Shown piece after piece: positions 1 through 7,897 of a stretch of DNA of 21,227 bases. The notes under the pieces are model-generated. The model was not told the DNA's origin and ran no database searches. It saw nothing but the letters and a program-made list of their open reading frames with translations. The stretch comes from Candidatus Rifleibacteriota bacterium. GTDB lineage: Bacteria > Riflebacteria > Ozemobacteria > Ozemobacterales > Ozemobacteraceae. Numbering within the stretch: position 1 is the first letter of the stretch; each line of letters starts with the position of its first letter. The DNA is taken from contig JAKQQP010000549.1 in NCBI GenBank assembly GCA_029564115.1, positions 1-21,227 of the forward strand, in the 5' to 3' direction. The translations under genes and the position numbers were made by a program.

Positions 1-147
1 CGTAATGATCGAAACGGCCGGAATTTCGAAATCCGGCATCAAATCAACGCCGAGTTGAGTCCAGGAAAAGGCCCCCAGCAGAATGGCGGCCAGAAAAATC
101 ATTGTAGTGGTAACTGGCCACTTTACCCCAAAGACCGAAAGGTTCAT
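1..147 (-). CDS. RND efflux pump, inner-membrane subunit (N-terminus only)
   Basis: This is the first 49 codons of a pump that continues beyond the left edge. The frame reads MNLSVFGVKWPVTTTMIF, a hydrophobic first membrane helix, then LGVDLMPDFEIPAVSIIT. The D-L-M-P-D-x-E-I-P run after transmembrane segment 1 is typical of the AcrB/MexB/CzcA superfamily of proton-driven exporters. The ATG overlaps the TGA of the adaptor gene (ATGA, positions 144-147), which implies translational coupling and places it as the last seen gene of the tetR-tolC-adaptor-pump operon. Substrate cannot be judged from this piece. It could be either the hydrophobe/drug (HAE) or heavy-metal (HME) type; the P-D-x-E-I-P form favours HAE, by inference. 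Confidence 0.88.
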   Translation of the reverse strand, partial: MNLSVFGVKWPVTTTMIFLAAILLGAFSWTQLGVDLMPDFEIPAVSIIT

Positions 148-1481
148 TTATTTGCCTCCACAAGAACGGGCTTGACGCGAACGCCTGTTTTAACCAGCTC
201 TGCACCCTGGCCAACGATCATATCGCCAGGTTCGAGGCCTTCAAGAATTTGAGCACGGGTTCCCTGAACAATACCCACTTTGACGGGCTGACGAACCGCC
301 ATACCTTCGCTGGTTACCTTGACGACTGAATATTGGCCACTGTGACTCAACAAAGCATCTTTTGCAATGACTGTCGCGTTACTTTCAGTCTGCAGAAAAA
401 GGCGTATATTCGCGAACATCCCCGAACGAAGTGCCAGATCTGCATTATCAAGCACAACCTCAAACTGTCCGGTACGTGTTTTGGCTGAAATCGCCGGGTA
501 GACCTTGGCTACAACGCCGGCAAATTCTTTATCATAGGTGTCTACACGAACAACGGCCTTAGTTTTTCCGGCCTGCAGCTGCAGCAGATCTTTTTCTACC
601 AGGCTGCCAACAATCTTCACCTGATTCATCTGCTCGAGTCTGAAAACAGGCTGACCGGCATTTGCCATAGCACCGGCATCGAGAGCACGCATCGTTATAA
701 CCCCGGTAAACGGAGCTTTAACAAAAGCATTTTCACGCTGAACTTCAGCCGCATGCATGTTGGCTGTTGCCTGGACGAGCTGAGCTTCTCTGACTTTTAA
801 AGTGACCTTGCTGCTCTGAATTCCGTCTTCAGCCTGACGAATCGCAGACTGTGCAGCGACAAGCTGCGCCTGCAAAGCATCATGTTGCGCGACCACGTCG
901 TCAAACTGCTGTTCAGAAACGGCCCCACCCCTAAAAAGTTCTTCAATACGCTTTCTGGTTGCTGCCAGATTGACAACCTGTGCCTTGATAGATTCAGCAT
1001 GAGCCTTTGCAGACACAAGAGCCGAGTCGGCAGACTTCACCAGAACCGCCTGAACTTCAACAGATGCCTTTGCAACCGTAACGGCGGCTTTGGCCTGTTC
1101 GAGCTGAGCATCCAAAATTCTGTGATCTATTTCGGCAAGAACTTCGCCGGCAACTACCTGCGAACTTTCGCTTACATTTATCTTAAAAATTTCTCCCGTG
1201 ATTTTCGGGTGTATGTCAGCACCCTGCAAAGGCATGACATCGCCGGAAGTCTGCAACTGCTGACTGATATCGGCGCCCTCAACTTTTTCGACAATTACCG
1301 GCTGAACGTTAGCGTCATCAGCCTCTGATGCCATAACATCCGTCGCCGATACAAACCCGAGAAAAACCCAGAACACAAGAGTGATGACCATATAAAGCGA
1401 GATCTTTGTCTGTGGGCCGCAATTAAAAAGTTTTGTAAATGAAAATTGCTTCAACATCTGCTTGTTCAACCCCTTTTTCAC
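144..1481 (-). CDS. RND periplasmic adaptor (membrane fusion protein)
   Basis: This 445-residue adaptor would link the inner-membrane pump to the TolC-like duct. Residues about 25-48 form a hydrophobic N-terminal anchor or signal. Next come the first lipoyl half (GADIHPKITGEIFKINV), a long Ala/Gln/Val-rich coiled-coil hairpin (about 120-240), the second lipoyl half (AFVKAPFTGVITMRALDAG) and a beta-barrel plus membrane-proximal domain ending LVEANK. This domain order and length are those of AcrA/MexA-type proteins. The start used is GTG, overlapping the tolC-like stop (GTGA, 1478-1481). An ATG eight codons in is also possible, with AGGGG about 12 nt upstream. There is no lipobox cysteine, so it is probably anchored by the helix. 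Confidence 0.9.
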   Translation of the reverse strand: MKKGLNKQMLKQFSFTKLFNCGPQTKISLYMVITLVFWVFLGFVSATDVMASEADDANVQPVIVEKVEGADISQQLQTSGDVMPLQGADIHPKITGEIFKINVSESSQVVAGEVLAEIDHRILDAQLEQAKAAVTVAKASVEVQAVLVKSADSALVSAKAHAESIKAQVVNLAATRKRIEELFRGGAVSEQQFDDVVAQHDALQAQLVAAQSAIRQAEDGIQSSKVTLKVREAQLVQATANMHAAEVQRENAFVKAPFTGVITMRALDAGAMANAGQPVFRLEQMNQVKIVGSLVEKDLLQLQAGKTKAVVRVDTYDKEFAGVVAKVYPAISAKTRTGQFEVVLDNADLALRSGMFANIRLFLQTESNATVIAKDALLSHSGQYSVVKVTSEGMAVRQPVKVGIVQGTRAQILEGLEPGDMIVGQGAELVKTGVRVKPVLVEANK

Positions 1482-2929
1482 TTTTTTGCCTGGGCAATGA
1501 TTTCACGCCCGATTTTGCCGGTGGCGAACTGGTATGAAGCCAGTGCCTGATGATAGCTGAAAATCGCTTGAAGATACTGCAGCCTGGTGCCAAGATAGGC
1601 ATTTTCGGCATCAAACAGCTCAACCTGCGTAAACAAACCGTTTTTATAGCGAACACCGGCAAGACGCAAAGCTTCTTCAGACTGCAGCAGAGCTTTGCCT
1701 TGAGCTGACACCACTTCTCTGGCAGTCTCGATATTCAGGTAAGCCTGCCGTATTTCCATGTTTGCCTGTAATTGAGCTTCTTTGAGAGAGTTTTCGGCAA
1801 TTGCCAACCGGGCATGCGATTCTTTAACCTTGCCTTTCCTCAACCCGCCGTCATTCAAAGTAAAATTGGCAACCACTCCGGCTCTCCAGTAACCTTTACG
1901 CTCATAGGTCAGAGATTTAGACGAAGGATCCTGATAACCACTCTGACCAAAAACACTGACAACCGGCTGGTTCTCACTGCGAGCCCCCGCAATGGACTCT
2001 CTGGCAATATTTACCTCAAGTCGCTTTATTTTCAGATCTTCTCTGAGATCTATGGCCTCTGCCGCATCTTTTTCCAGATCTATTTCCAGGTCTACCATTT
2101 CGAGACGGTCATCTGTCGAAATGGGCGTATTTTCAGATAAATCCAGGATGTTCAACAGATCCAGGCAGGCCAGAGCCCTGGTATTGCTCTTTTTACGAAG
2201 ATCACTGCGAGCCTGCGCCAGACGCACCTCAGCACGCAAAACCTCGAACTGCGAAACCTGCTTTTGTTTGAATCTTGCCATGACCAGCTCATGATGGGCC
2301 TCTGCCAGTTCAAGATCTTTCTGGCCAACTCGCTCAGCCTCACCAGCAAAAAGCCAGCCCAGCCAGCCCATAGTAGTCTGCAGCAAAACTCCCTGCTTAG
2401 TCAGAGTATACCCGGCACCGGCAGCAGAGCGGCTCAAACGAGCCATTTTCAGGGCTGAACGATCTTTACCACTGAGAAAAAGAGGCTGAGTCACCTCAAA
2501 ATAAGCGGTCTGATTATCTTCTTTGCCCTGCTTCACACCTGCGCGTTGTAAAACATCATCAACTCTTGTATGCGAAAAATTCCCTGTCAATCTGGCCCCA
2601 AGAATGGCACGAGACTGTACTACCCTGGCATCAGCACTGCGGACCTGCTGTTCTGAGCCGATTATCGAACGGTTTCGCTGCAAAGATAAATGCAAAACCT
2701 GCTGCAAGTGAGTATTCTGCAACTGAACACTGCCAGAAGCATCGACAACCGGAACCAGATCAGCGTCTTCGTTCAGATAAAATTCAGCGATCCCGGTACT
2801 GCCGGACGCAGTTGGCACGGTTGCCGAAGCTGATTCGGCAGCATGCAAAAAAGAAAAGCCACCTGTGCTAAAAAGAAGCGAAAGGCAGGACACCAACGCT
2901 GTAAAAAATTTTCTATGAATAACTGGCAT
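1478..2929 (-). CDS. TolC-family outer-membrane efflux protein
   Basis: The product is 483 residues with a Sec signal peptide (MPVIHRKFFTALVSCLSLLF, then GGFSFLHAAES), the usual length for the family. It shows the two-fold internal repeat of long helices expected of outer-membrane efflux proteins. The first repeat has NRSIIGSEQQVRSADARVVQSRA. The second has LKEAQLQANMEIRQAYLNIETA, followed near the C-terminus by SEEALRLAGVRYKNGLFTQVELFDAENAYL, a highly typical TolC segment. It would form the outer-membrane duct for the adjacent adaptor and RND pump. The ATG is preceded by GGAGG with 8 nt spacing. It lies 59 bp downstream of tetR and overlaps the adaptor start by 4 nt, so one transcript is likely. 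Confidence 0.92.
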   Translation of the reverse strand: MPVIHRKFFTALVSCLSLLFSTGGFSFLHAAESASATVPTASGSTGIAEFYLNEDADLVPVVDASGSVQLQNTHLQQVLHLSLQRNRSIIGSEQQVRSADARVVQSRAILGARLTGNFSHTRVDDVLQRAGVKQGKEDNQTAYFEVTQPLFLSGKDRSALKMARLSRSAAGAGYTLTKQGVLLQTTMGWLGWLFAGEAERVGQKDLELAEAHHELVMARFKQKQVSQFEVLRAEVRLAQARSDLRKKSNTRALACLDLLNILDLSENTPISTDDRLEMVDLEIDLEKDAAEAIDLREDLKIKRLEVNIARESIAGARSENQPVVSVFGQSGYQDPSSKSLTYERKGYWRAGVVANFTLNDGGLRKGKVKESHARLAIAENSLKEAQLQANMEIRQAYLNIETAREVVSAQGKALLQSEEALRLAGVRYKNGLFTQVELFDAENAYLGTRLQYLQAIFSYHQALASYQFATGKIGREIIAQAKK

Positions 2930-2988
2930 TTAACAAGCCTCCGTTCATTGTTTTACTGACCTCATCAAAATCAGCGAAACAGGGTAAA

Positions 2989-3597
2989 TCATGCAAAAAT
3001 CTTCTTCTCATCTGCTATCTGAGCACCCAGGAGTAGAAGAACACAGTTGAGAATTTTGTCGGCTGAAAGCGCCGGCTCTTTGAAAACCGCAAAAGTAAGG
3101 TTGATAGTAAAAAACTTATCGAAAATAATGGCTGCCTGACCTGCTGTTAAACAGGTCTTGAGAATTCCCTGATCGATCGCCTTCTGAAAAAATCTCGTCT
3201 GGCTGGCAATCGACCTCTTAAAAATTCCCGTCAAGTCCTGAAACTCCTTGCTGCTAATTTTCAACTGCGGCCCAAGCATCATTATCTGCTGAATAAGGGG
3301 GCCTTTGATCTGAAAATTTTCATATTTCAGTGCCACCAGCTCTTTCAGAGAATCAAAAAAGGGTCGACCAGAACCAAGAATAGCTTCTATACGATCTTCA
3401 ATAACCGGGGCATCATGCACCAGACACTGAACGAACAATTCATCCTTACTTTTAAAATAAGTATAAATGGTTCCCTTGCCGACTCCAGCACGTTCAGCCA
3501 CAGTCTCGAGCCTAACCTCGTGAAAAATATTCTCAGAAAACAGCTCTGTAGCAGCGGCCAGCACGGCTAATTTCTTGTCTGTTTTTTTTCGCTGCAT
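2989..3597 (-). CDS. TetR/AcrR-family transcriptional repressor
   Basis: The product is 202 residues. The N-terminal helix-turn-helix is clear: RLETVAERAGVGKGTIYTYF followed by KSKDELF (residues about 28-54), the TetR signature. The C-terminal ligand-binding domain is divergent, as is usual. It is the first gene of the efflux operon, behind a promoter carrying an inverted repeat at 3714-3741, so it probably represses itself and the pump together and is released by a pump substrate. GGAGGT lies 9 nt before the ATG. No terminator is visible in the 59 bp before the tolC-like gene. Family certainty is high; the ligand is unknown. Confidence 0.93.
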   Translation of the reverse strand: MQRKKTDKKLAVLAAATELFSENIFHEVRLETVAERAGVGKGTIYTYFKSKDELFVQCLVHDAPVIEDRIEAILGSGRPFFDSLKELVALKYENFQIKGPLIQQIMMLGPQLKISSKEFQDLTGIFKRSIASQTRFFQKAIDQGILKTCLTAGQAAIIFDKFFTINLTFAVFKEPALSADKILNCVLLLLGAQIADEKKIFA

Positions 3598-3713
3598 AGT
3601 CTATGCACCTCCATCCTGTTTTTTAAACTCATACAAAAGCTCATTGTCTTGATTCTGACAAACAGCCTAAAACAAAAATGATTGTTAAACATTTTAAAAC
3701 CGACCAACGAGTC

Positions 3714-3741
3714 AATACCGACTAACCGGTCGGTCGATATT
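3714..3741. promoter_or_regulatory. TetR-type operator (28-bp imperfect inverted repeat)
   Basis: Two 14-nt arms meet at 3727/3728 with 11 of 14 positions paired; the core is ACCGGT. The left half-site ACCGACTAAC (3717-3726) recurs as ACCGACCAAC at 3699-3708, an 18-bp-spaced direct repeat that could seat a second dimer. The right end overlaps the -10 box, so binding would block RNA polymerase on the tetR-efflux promoter. Confidence 0.75.
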
Positions 3742-3765
3742 AATATATTGTTTTTTATTTGTCAA
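3737..3765 (-). promoter_or_regulatory. Sigma70-type promoter of the tetR-efflux operon
   Basis: On the minus strand, TTGACA (3765-3760) is followed by a 17-nt spacer and TAATAT (3742-3737). This is a near-consensus promoter, and initiation would fall inside the operator at about 3730. It leaves a 5' leader of roughly 130 nt before the tetR ATG. Confidence 0.8.
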
Positions 3766-4067
3766 TAACCGAAATATCCGCCACCCATGTTTGTTCTTAC
3801 GCTCAACCGACAAAGAAAACAGGCACTTTAGTTTTCCTGCCCATGCTGCAGCGTTGCCAGTCGTTGTAGCCTCCACAGCTCATATGTGCTCTCGCGACCT
3901 GGCGATGGCCGGTCATGCGGCACCTTTTGCATGAGATTTTGAGGCGCTCGAAAAATACCCGTTCATAAAAGGCTCCGACATGCCTGCAAAGAGTTTGTTA
4001 AAAGACGCAGCAAGTGTTTATCCTGAGGGTAAAAGGAACAAAAGAGCACTGATCAGCATAAAAATGA
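3766..4067. other. Intergenic stretch without a recognisable gene
   Basis: About 300 bp separate the tetR promoter from the chromate-transporter pair. No open frame with family features is present. A 34-codon minus-strand frame (3933-3829, starting MQKVPHDRPSPGRES) has no convincing ribosome site. A small hairpin GAAAAC/GTTTTC occurs at 3815-3836. The stretch may be degenerate sequence. Confidence 0.4.
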
Positions 4068-4073
4068 TATAAT
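4068..4073 (+). promoter_or_regulatory. Probable -10 box for the chromate-transporter pair
   Basis: A perfect TATAAT sits 48 bp before the first chrA-like ATG. The -35 region at the expected distance (AGCACT area, about 4045-4050) is poor, so the promoter may depend on an activator or an upstream A/T element. A weak AGG lies about 9 nt before the start codon. Confidence 0.5.
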
Positions 4074-4121
4074 TTTGCTCACAACAGACACTAAATAAGG
4101 TTATAAGACAGGTAAAGTTCA

Positions 4122-4673
4122 ATGTCACAGCTGCTCAAACTATTTTTAACCTTCTTCAAAATCGGGACATTCACCCTTGGCGGCGGCTATGCCATGCTGC
4201 CGCTCATTCAGAGAGAAATTGTCGAGAATCGTAGCTGGGTGGAAGAAGAAGATTTTTTCGAACTGCTTGCCCTCGCCCAGTCTTCTCCCGGGCCGGTTGC
4301 CGTCAACGCATCAGTTTTTGTCGGCTATAAAGTTGCCGGAGTTACGGGTAGCATTGCTGCAACACTGGGCACTACTCTGCCATCCTTTCTGATAATTCTG
4401 GTAATTGCAGCCTGGCTTGTCGACTACCGCAGCAATCCATTCGTCGAAGCTTTTTTTAAAGGGGTGAGACCTGCAGTCGTGGCAATGATTGCTGCGCCCC
4501 TTTACTCTTTGGGTCGAAAAATGCGCATAAAGTTCAAAGGGGCACTTCTAGCTTCTCTTGTAGCCGCCATGGTAGCTTTTGCAGAGTTTTCACCTGCGAT
4601 GCTGATTGCGATAGCCGGGGCGGGCAGTCTGGCATATGGCATTTTCAAACAGAAGCGACACAAGGAGAGCTGA
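4122..4673 (+). CDS. chrA: Chromate transporter family, short form, first half
   Basis: The 183-residue membrane protein is one of a tandem pair. It carries the family signatures FFKIGTFTLGGGYAMLPLIQ (residues about 11-30) and ALAQSSPGPVAVNASVFVGY (about 50-69). The G-G-G-Y-A-M-L-P motif and the Q-x-x-P-G-P motif define the CHR domain. About five hydrophobic segments fit one CHR domain, half of the long two-domain ChrA. Short-chain members act as pairs with opposite membrane topology, so it probably forms a heterodimer with the next gene, two bases downstream. Chromate efflux is the family's known activity. Many members have no proven substrate, and sulfate-like oxyanions are possible. Confidence 0.9.
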   Translation: MSQLLKLFLTFFKIGTFTLGGGYAMLPLIQREIVENRSWVEEEDFFELLALAQSSPGPVAVNASVFVGYKVAGVTGSIAATLGTTLPSFLIILVIAAWLVDYRSNPFVEAFFKGVRPAVVAMIAAPLYSLGRKMRIKFKGALLASLVAAMVAFAEFSPAMLIAIAGAGSLAYGIFKQKRHKES

Positions 4674-4675
4674 AA

Positions 4676-5203
4676 ATGGAAATTTATTTCACCCTCTTCG
4701 CCTCTTTCTTTAAAATCGGTCTTTTCGGCTTTGGCGGGGGCTACGCGATGCTGCCTCTGATTCAGCACGAGGTTGTGTCGGCGCCGCATAACTGGCTGAG
4801 CATGGCCGACTTTATCGATATCGTTGCCATTTCCCAGATGACGCCGGGCCCGATAGCTATCAACAGCGCGACGTATGTTGGCTACACCGTAACCGGAACC
4901 ATCTGGGGCTCACTCTGCGCCACTCTGGGGGTTTGCCTGCCTCCGTTCGTAATCATGCTGCTGATTTCAAAGTTCTATCTTAAATTCCGCGAAAATCACT
5001 ATATGGACATGCTTTTTGCCGGCCTGAAACCGGCAATCATAGGGCTCATCGCCGCGGCGGCCCTGACCATGATGAACGTGCACAACTTCATCGATCTTAA
5101 CAGCGGCATTATATTCGCGACAACTTTTATTGCCACTCTTTACCGGTTCGACCCGATTAAGATTATTCTCGTGGCTGGAACTGCCGGAATATTTATTTAC
5201 TGA
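4676..5203 (+). CDS. chrA: Chromate transporter family, short form, second half
   Basis: The 175-residue partner of the preceding gene contains FKIGLFGFGGGYAMLPLIQ (about residues 12-30) and ISQMTPGPIAINSATYVGY (about 52-70), the same two motifs. It also has a conserved LFAGLKPAIIGLIAAAAL stretch. GGAG lies about 8 nt before the ATG, inside the end of the first gene, so the two are translated from one message. The pair resembles each other along the whole length, as expected of an ancient duplication. The neighbouring efflux operon is separate and divergent, so any shared role in toxicant resistance is only suggested by proximity. Confidence 0.9.
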   Translation: MEIYFTLFASFFKIGLFGFGGGYAMLPLIQHEVVSAPHNWLSMADFIDIVAISQMTPGPIAINSATYVGYTVTGTIWGSLCATLGVCLPPFVIMLLISKFYLKFRENHYMDMLFAGLKPAIIGLIAAAALTMMNVHNFIDLNSGIIFATTFIATLYRFDPIKIILVAGTAGIFIY

Positions 5204-5210
5204 ATAAAAA

Positions 5211-5238
5211 AAACGCTGCGAAATTCGCAGCGTTTTTT
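5211..5238. terminator. Bidirectional intrinsic terminator
   Basis: A perfect hairpin (CGCTGCGA ... TCGCAGCG, 5214-5232, tiny A/T loop) is flanked by an A-run on the left and six T on the right. It terminates the chrA pair rightward and, with the A-run read as T on the other strand, the convergent Lys-rich gene leftward. Confidence 0.9.
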
Positions 5239-5250
5239 GTTTGCGCACCC

Positions 5251-5823
5251 TTATTCAGAGAATTCTTCTACTTTGATTGCCGGCAGCGGGTATTTTTCAT
5301 TGGCCGGCAGCAGACTGCCTTTGACTTTAATAGTCTTGCCACTCAGCTCTTCAAGCTTGCTGAACAGCTCTTTATTACTGGCCGGAAGAAGCCTGTAGGT
5401 CTTTTCGCCAACTTTAAGAGTCACATTTTTATATTTTTGTTTTTTAGCCTTATCTGGCTCGGTGACAACGAGAATGCCGGTGGTATCGATCGGCTCAAGA
5501 GCAGGCCGGGCCTCTTTGCCCTCTTTACCCTCTTTGCCCTTGCCCATTTTCATCTTTTTCTCTTTTTTTTCTTTCAGCTCTTTCTTTTCTTTTTTCTCTT
5601 TGCCGAGCTTGCCTTTTCCTTTGCCTTTACCCTTACCTTTGCCCTTTAATTCAGATTCAACTTCCTCTGAAGCATCGGCTTCTGTTACGACAACGGGCGT
5701 AGGAACAGTCTGGGTAGCATCGATAACAGTTTCAACTACATCTGTGGTTTCCTCGGCACGAAGGTTCGCAGAAAAACCGACAACCAGAAAGGCAGCAAGC
5801 AAAAAAACAGAAATTTTCTTCAT
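5251..5823 (-). CDS. Exported Lys/Gly-rich protein, unknown function
   Basis: The ATG at 5823 (190 residues) is preferred to a TTG one codon upstream because AGGAGG lies 9 nt before it. The N-terminus is a Sec signal (MKKISVFLLAAFLVVGFSAN, then LRAEE). Residues about 25-60 are acidic and Val/Thr-rich. Next is a strongly basic low-complexity tract: six KG units, then KEKKEKKELKEKKEKK-type repeats and GKEGKEGKE (about 60-105). The C-terminal 75 residues look folded, with alternating hydrophobic strands such as YKNVTLKVGEKTYRLLPA and GKTIKVKGSLLP, perhaps a small beta-barrel of OB-fold type. The basic tract could bind anionic polymers in the envelope; this is inference. It is a single gene between two terminators. 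Confidence 0.75.
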   Translation of the reverse strand: MKKISVFLLAAFLVVGFSANLRAEETTDVVETVIDATQTVPTPVVVTEADASEEVESELKGKGKGKGKGKGKLGKEKKEKKELKEKKEKKMKMGKGKEGKEGKEARPALEPIDTTGILVVTEPDKAKKQKYKNVTLKVGEKTYRLLPASNKELFSKLEELSGKTIKVKGSLLPANEKYPLPAIKVEEFSE

Positions 5824-5863
5824 CAAATCGTTCCTCCTCTTAAAATCAACGAAACTGCATCGC

Positions 5864-5869
5864 AGTATA
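5864..5869 (-). promoter_or_regulatory. Probable -10 box of the Lys-rich gene
   Basis: TATACT on the minus strand lies about 40 nt before the ATG. The -35 region is only a T-run, so this call rests on the -10 box and its position between the deaD terminator and the gene. A short hairpin (ACTGC/GCAGT, 5854-5866) lies at the likely transcription start. Confidence 0.4.
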
Positions 5870-5921
5870 CGCCCAAAACCAGATAAAAAAAAGTCACCTG
5901 CGAAATTTATACCAGACCCGC

Positions 5922-5959
5922 AAAAAAGAACTGGCAGGCAGACTGTGTCTGCCTGCCAG
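5922..5959 (-). terminator. Intrinsic terminator of the helicase gene
   Basis: The arms at 5931-5943 and 5947-5959 (CTGGCAGGCAGAC and its exact complement) are 13 bp and perfect, with a 3-nt loop. On the minus strand they are followed by TTCTTTTTTG. It begins 18 bp after the helicase stop codon. Confidence 0.92.
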
Positions 5960-5977
5960 GCTCCATTTTACAAAAAA

Positions 5978-7897
5978 TTATCGGCCGCTGGTTCTGGTTT
6001 TGCCATCACGCTGCTGACGGCGCGGCGAGTTTTTTCCACCGGTTTTGGCAGTGATCGGCCATGAAGATTTTTTTTCTGTTCTGGCTGGTCGCTGACGACC
6101 CTGAGGAGCGGCGTCCCGAGTGGAAAACGGTGCCGGGCGGAAAGCTTTACGTTTTAACGCGGCAAATTCTTCCTGTTCAGCCGGTTCTGTTCTGGGCTTG
6201 GCCGTGGTCGGCCTGCCTTTGTCGAGAGTGATCTCGAGCTGACGCTTGCAGATCCAGGCAGTTTTCAGCTTGCGAATCATTTCTTCGGGCATATCCTGGG
6301 GCAGATCGACAGTGCTGAATTCGTCAAAAAGCCTGATGCGACCAATATACTTGCTGGCCATACCGGTTTCACCGGCGATAGCACCAACGATGTGACCAGG
6401 CTGCACACCGTGAACTTTGCCGACTTCGATGCGATATGTTTCCATGCCTTCTTCTTGTTCGTCGTCATCCCGACGAGCACCGCGACCCTGTGAAGGCCGA
6501 CTTTTGCGACCAGCGGTTTCAGGGATGAATTCACGGAAAGCAGTGCGCTCGATTTTGTGTATCTCTGGCTTGTTCTGCAGCAACAAGGGTGTGTTGCCCT
6601 GGAACATACGGGCAGTTGCCGCAGCTATTTCGATCGGGTCAGCCTGATTTTCGGCGCAGTATTCTTCGACCAGCTCTTTGAAGATCTGAATATCGGTGCT
6701 CGAAATGGCTTCTTTAATCTTGTTTTTAAAAGCCTCGATACGCTTTTTGTTGATAAAATCAGCAGTAGGCAATTGCATTGGTGCAATAGTCTGTCTGGTG
6801 GCCTTTTCAATAATCTGCAAGAGACGGCGCTGACGCGGAGAGATGAAAAGAATGGCTTCACCACTGCGACCAGCACGCCCGGTGCGACCAATGCGATGCA
6901 CATAGGTTTCGGGGTCACTCGGGGCATCATAGTTAACGACATGGCTGATGCGGTCTACATCTAAACCACGGGCAGCAACGTCAGTAGCAACGATAATATT
7001 GAGTTTGCCACTTTTCAGCTGATCGATGATACGCTCACGCTGATTCTGCGGAATATCGCCATTGAGCGCAGCAGCGGCAAAACCACGGTCTACAAGTTGT
7101 TCGGCAACTTCGATGGTATCGATTTTAGTTTTGGCAAAAATCAGAATGGCGTCATAGGGCTCTGCTTCGAGAATTCTGGAAAGAGCATCGAGCTTATTGA
7201 GCCCGGTAACCTGCCAGAAACGCTGGCGCGTAGTTTCGACCGTAGCAGTCTTCAGCTTGATTGTGACTTCTTCAGGATTTTTGAGAAAACGACGTGAAAT
7301 TGCTCTGATATCCGGCGGCATGGTTGCAGAAAACAGTGCAATCTGACGTTCTTCGGGAGCACGTTCGAGAATCCATTCGACGTCTTCTTTGAAGCCCATG
7401 CGCAGCATTTCGTCAGCTTCATCGAGCACCAGGCATTTAACCGCATCGAGATTGAGAGTGCCACGTTCAATGTGATCCATTACACGACCAGGAGTGCCAA
7501 CAACGATATGAACGCCGCGGCTCAGCGAGCGCAGTTGTCCACCGTATTCCTGGCCACCATAAACTGCGAGAGTTCTAAGCCCCTTCATGTGGGCTGAATA
7601 TTTTTTAAAAGATTCGCATACCTGCAGAGCCAGTTCGCGAGTCGGCGCAAGAACCAGAGCCTGCGGCTCGTTGCGGTCGATGTCGATCTGCTCGAGAACA
7701 GGCAGAGCAAAAGCGGCTGTTTTACCAGTTCCGGTCTGGGCCTGGCCAACAACGTCACAACCGGTCATCAAAACCGGGATCATTCCCGCCTGAATAGCAG
7801 TTGGAGTTTCATAGCCTGAATCGATAAGAGCCTTTAAAATTGGCTCAGAAAGCCCGAGATTGGCAAAACCGGAAATCTGTTCATAATCGTAACTCAT
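5978..7897 (-). CDS. deaD: DEAD-box ATP-dependent RNA helicase, DeaD/CsdA type
   Basis: The product is 639 residues from the ATG at 7897, chosen because AAAGGA lies 9 nt upstream; a 20-codon in-frame extension to a GTG lacks a ribosome site. Helicase motifs occur in order: Q motif GYETPTAIQ (residues 28-36), AQTGTGKT (53-60), PTRELA (85-90), TPGR (135-138), DEAD (159-162), SAT (190-192), ATDVAARGLD (304-313) and HRIGRTGR (334-341). After a helical linker and an Arg/Asp-rich stretch, residues about 487-560 (YRIEVGKVHGVQPGHIVGAI) form the DbpA-type RNA-binding domain, followed by a basic tail. This is the layout of cold-shock helicases that unwind mRNA and assist ribosome assembly. A long structured leader lies upstream. 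Its own strong terminator suggests a single-gene transcript. Confidence 0.95.
   Translation of the reverse strand: MSYDYEQISGFANLGLSEPILKALIDSGYETPTAIQAGMIPVLMTGCDVVGQAQTGTGKTAAFALPVLEQIDIDRNEPQALVLAPTRELALQVCESFKKYSAHMKGLRTLAVYGGQEYGGQLRSLSRGVHIVVGTPGRVMDHIERGTLNLDAVKCLVLDEADEMLRMGFKEDVEWILERAPEERQIALFSATMPPDIRAISRRFLKNPEEVTIKLKTATVETTRQRFWQVTGLNKLDALSRILEAEPYDAILIFAKTKIDTIEVAEQLVDRGFAAAALNGDIPQNQRERIIDQLKSGKLNIIVATDVAARGLDVDRISHVVNYDAPSDPETYVHRIGRTGRAGRSGEAILFISPRQRRLLQIIEKATRQTIAPMQLPTADFINKKRIEAFKNKIKEAISSTDIQIFKELVEEYCAENQADPIEIAAATARMFQGNTPLLLQNKPEIHKIERTAFREFIPETAGRKSRPSQGRGARRDDDEQEEGMETYRIEVGKVHGVQPGHIVGAIAGETGMASKYIGRIRLFDEFSTVDLPQDMPEEMIRKLKTAWICKRQLEITLDKGRPTTAKPRTEPAEQEEFAALKRKAFRPAPFSTRDAAPQGRQRPARTEKKSSWPITAKTGGKNSPRRQQRDGKTRTSGR

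Noticed and set aside
3829..3933. 34-codon minus-strand frame in the chrA upstream region
   Set aside because: It has no ribosome site and no recognisable motif.
5462..6064. 200-codon plus-strand frame rich in Phe/Ser/Leu
   Set aside because: It is the mirror of the Lys-rich tract and the helicase C-terminus; low-complexity K/E codons give long open F/S/L frames on the other strand.
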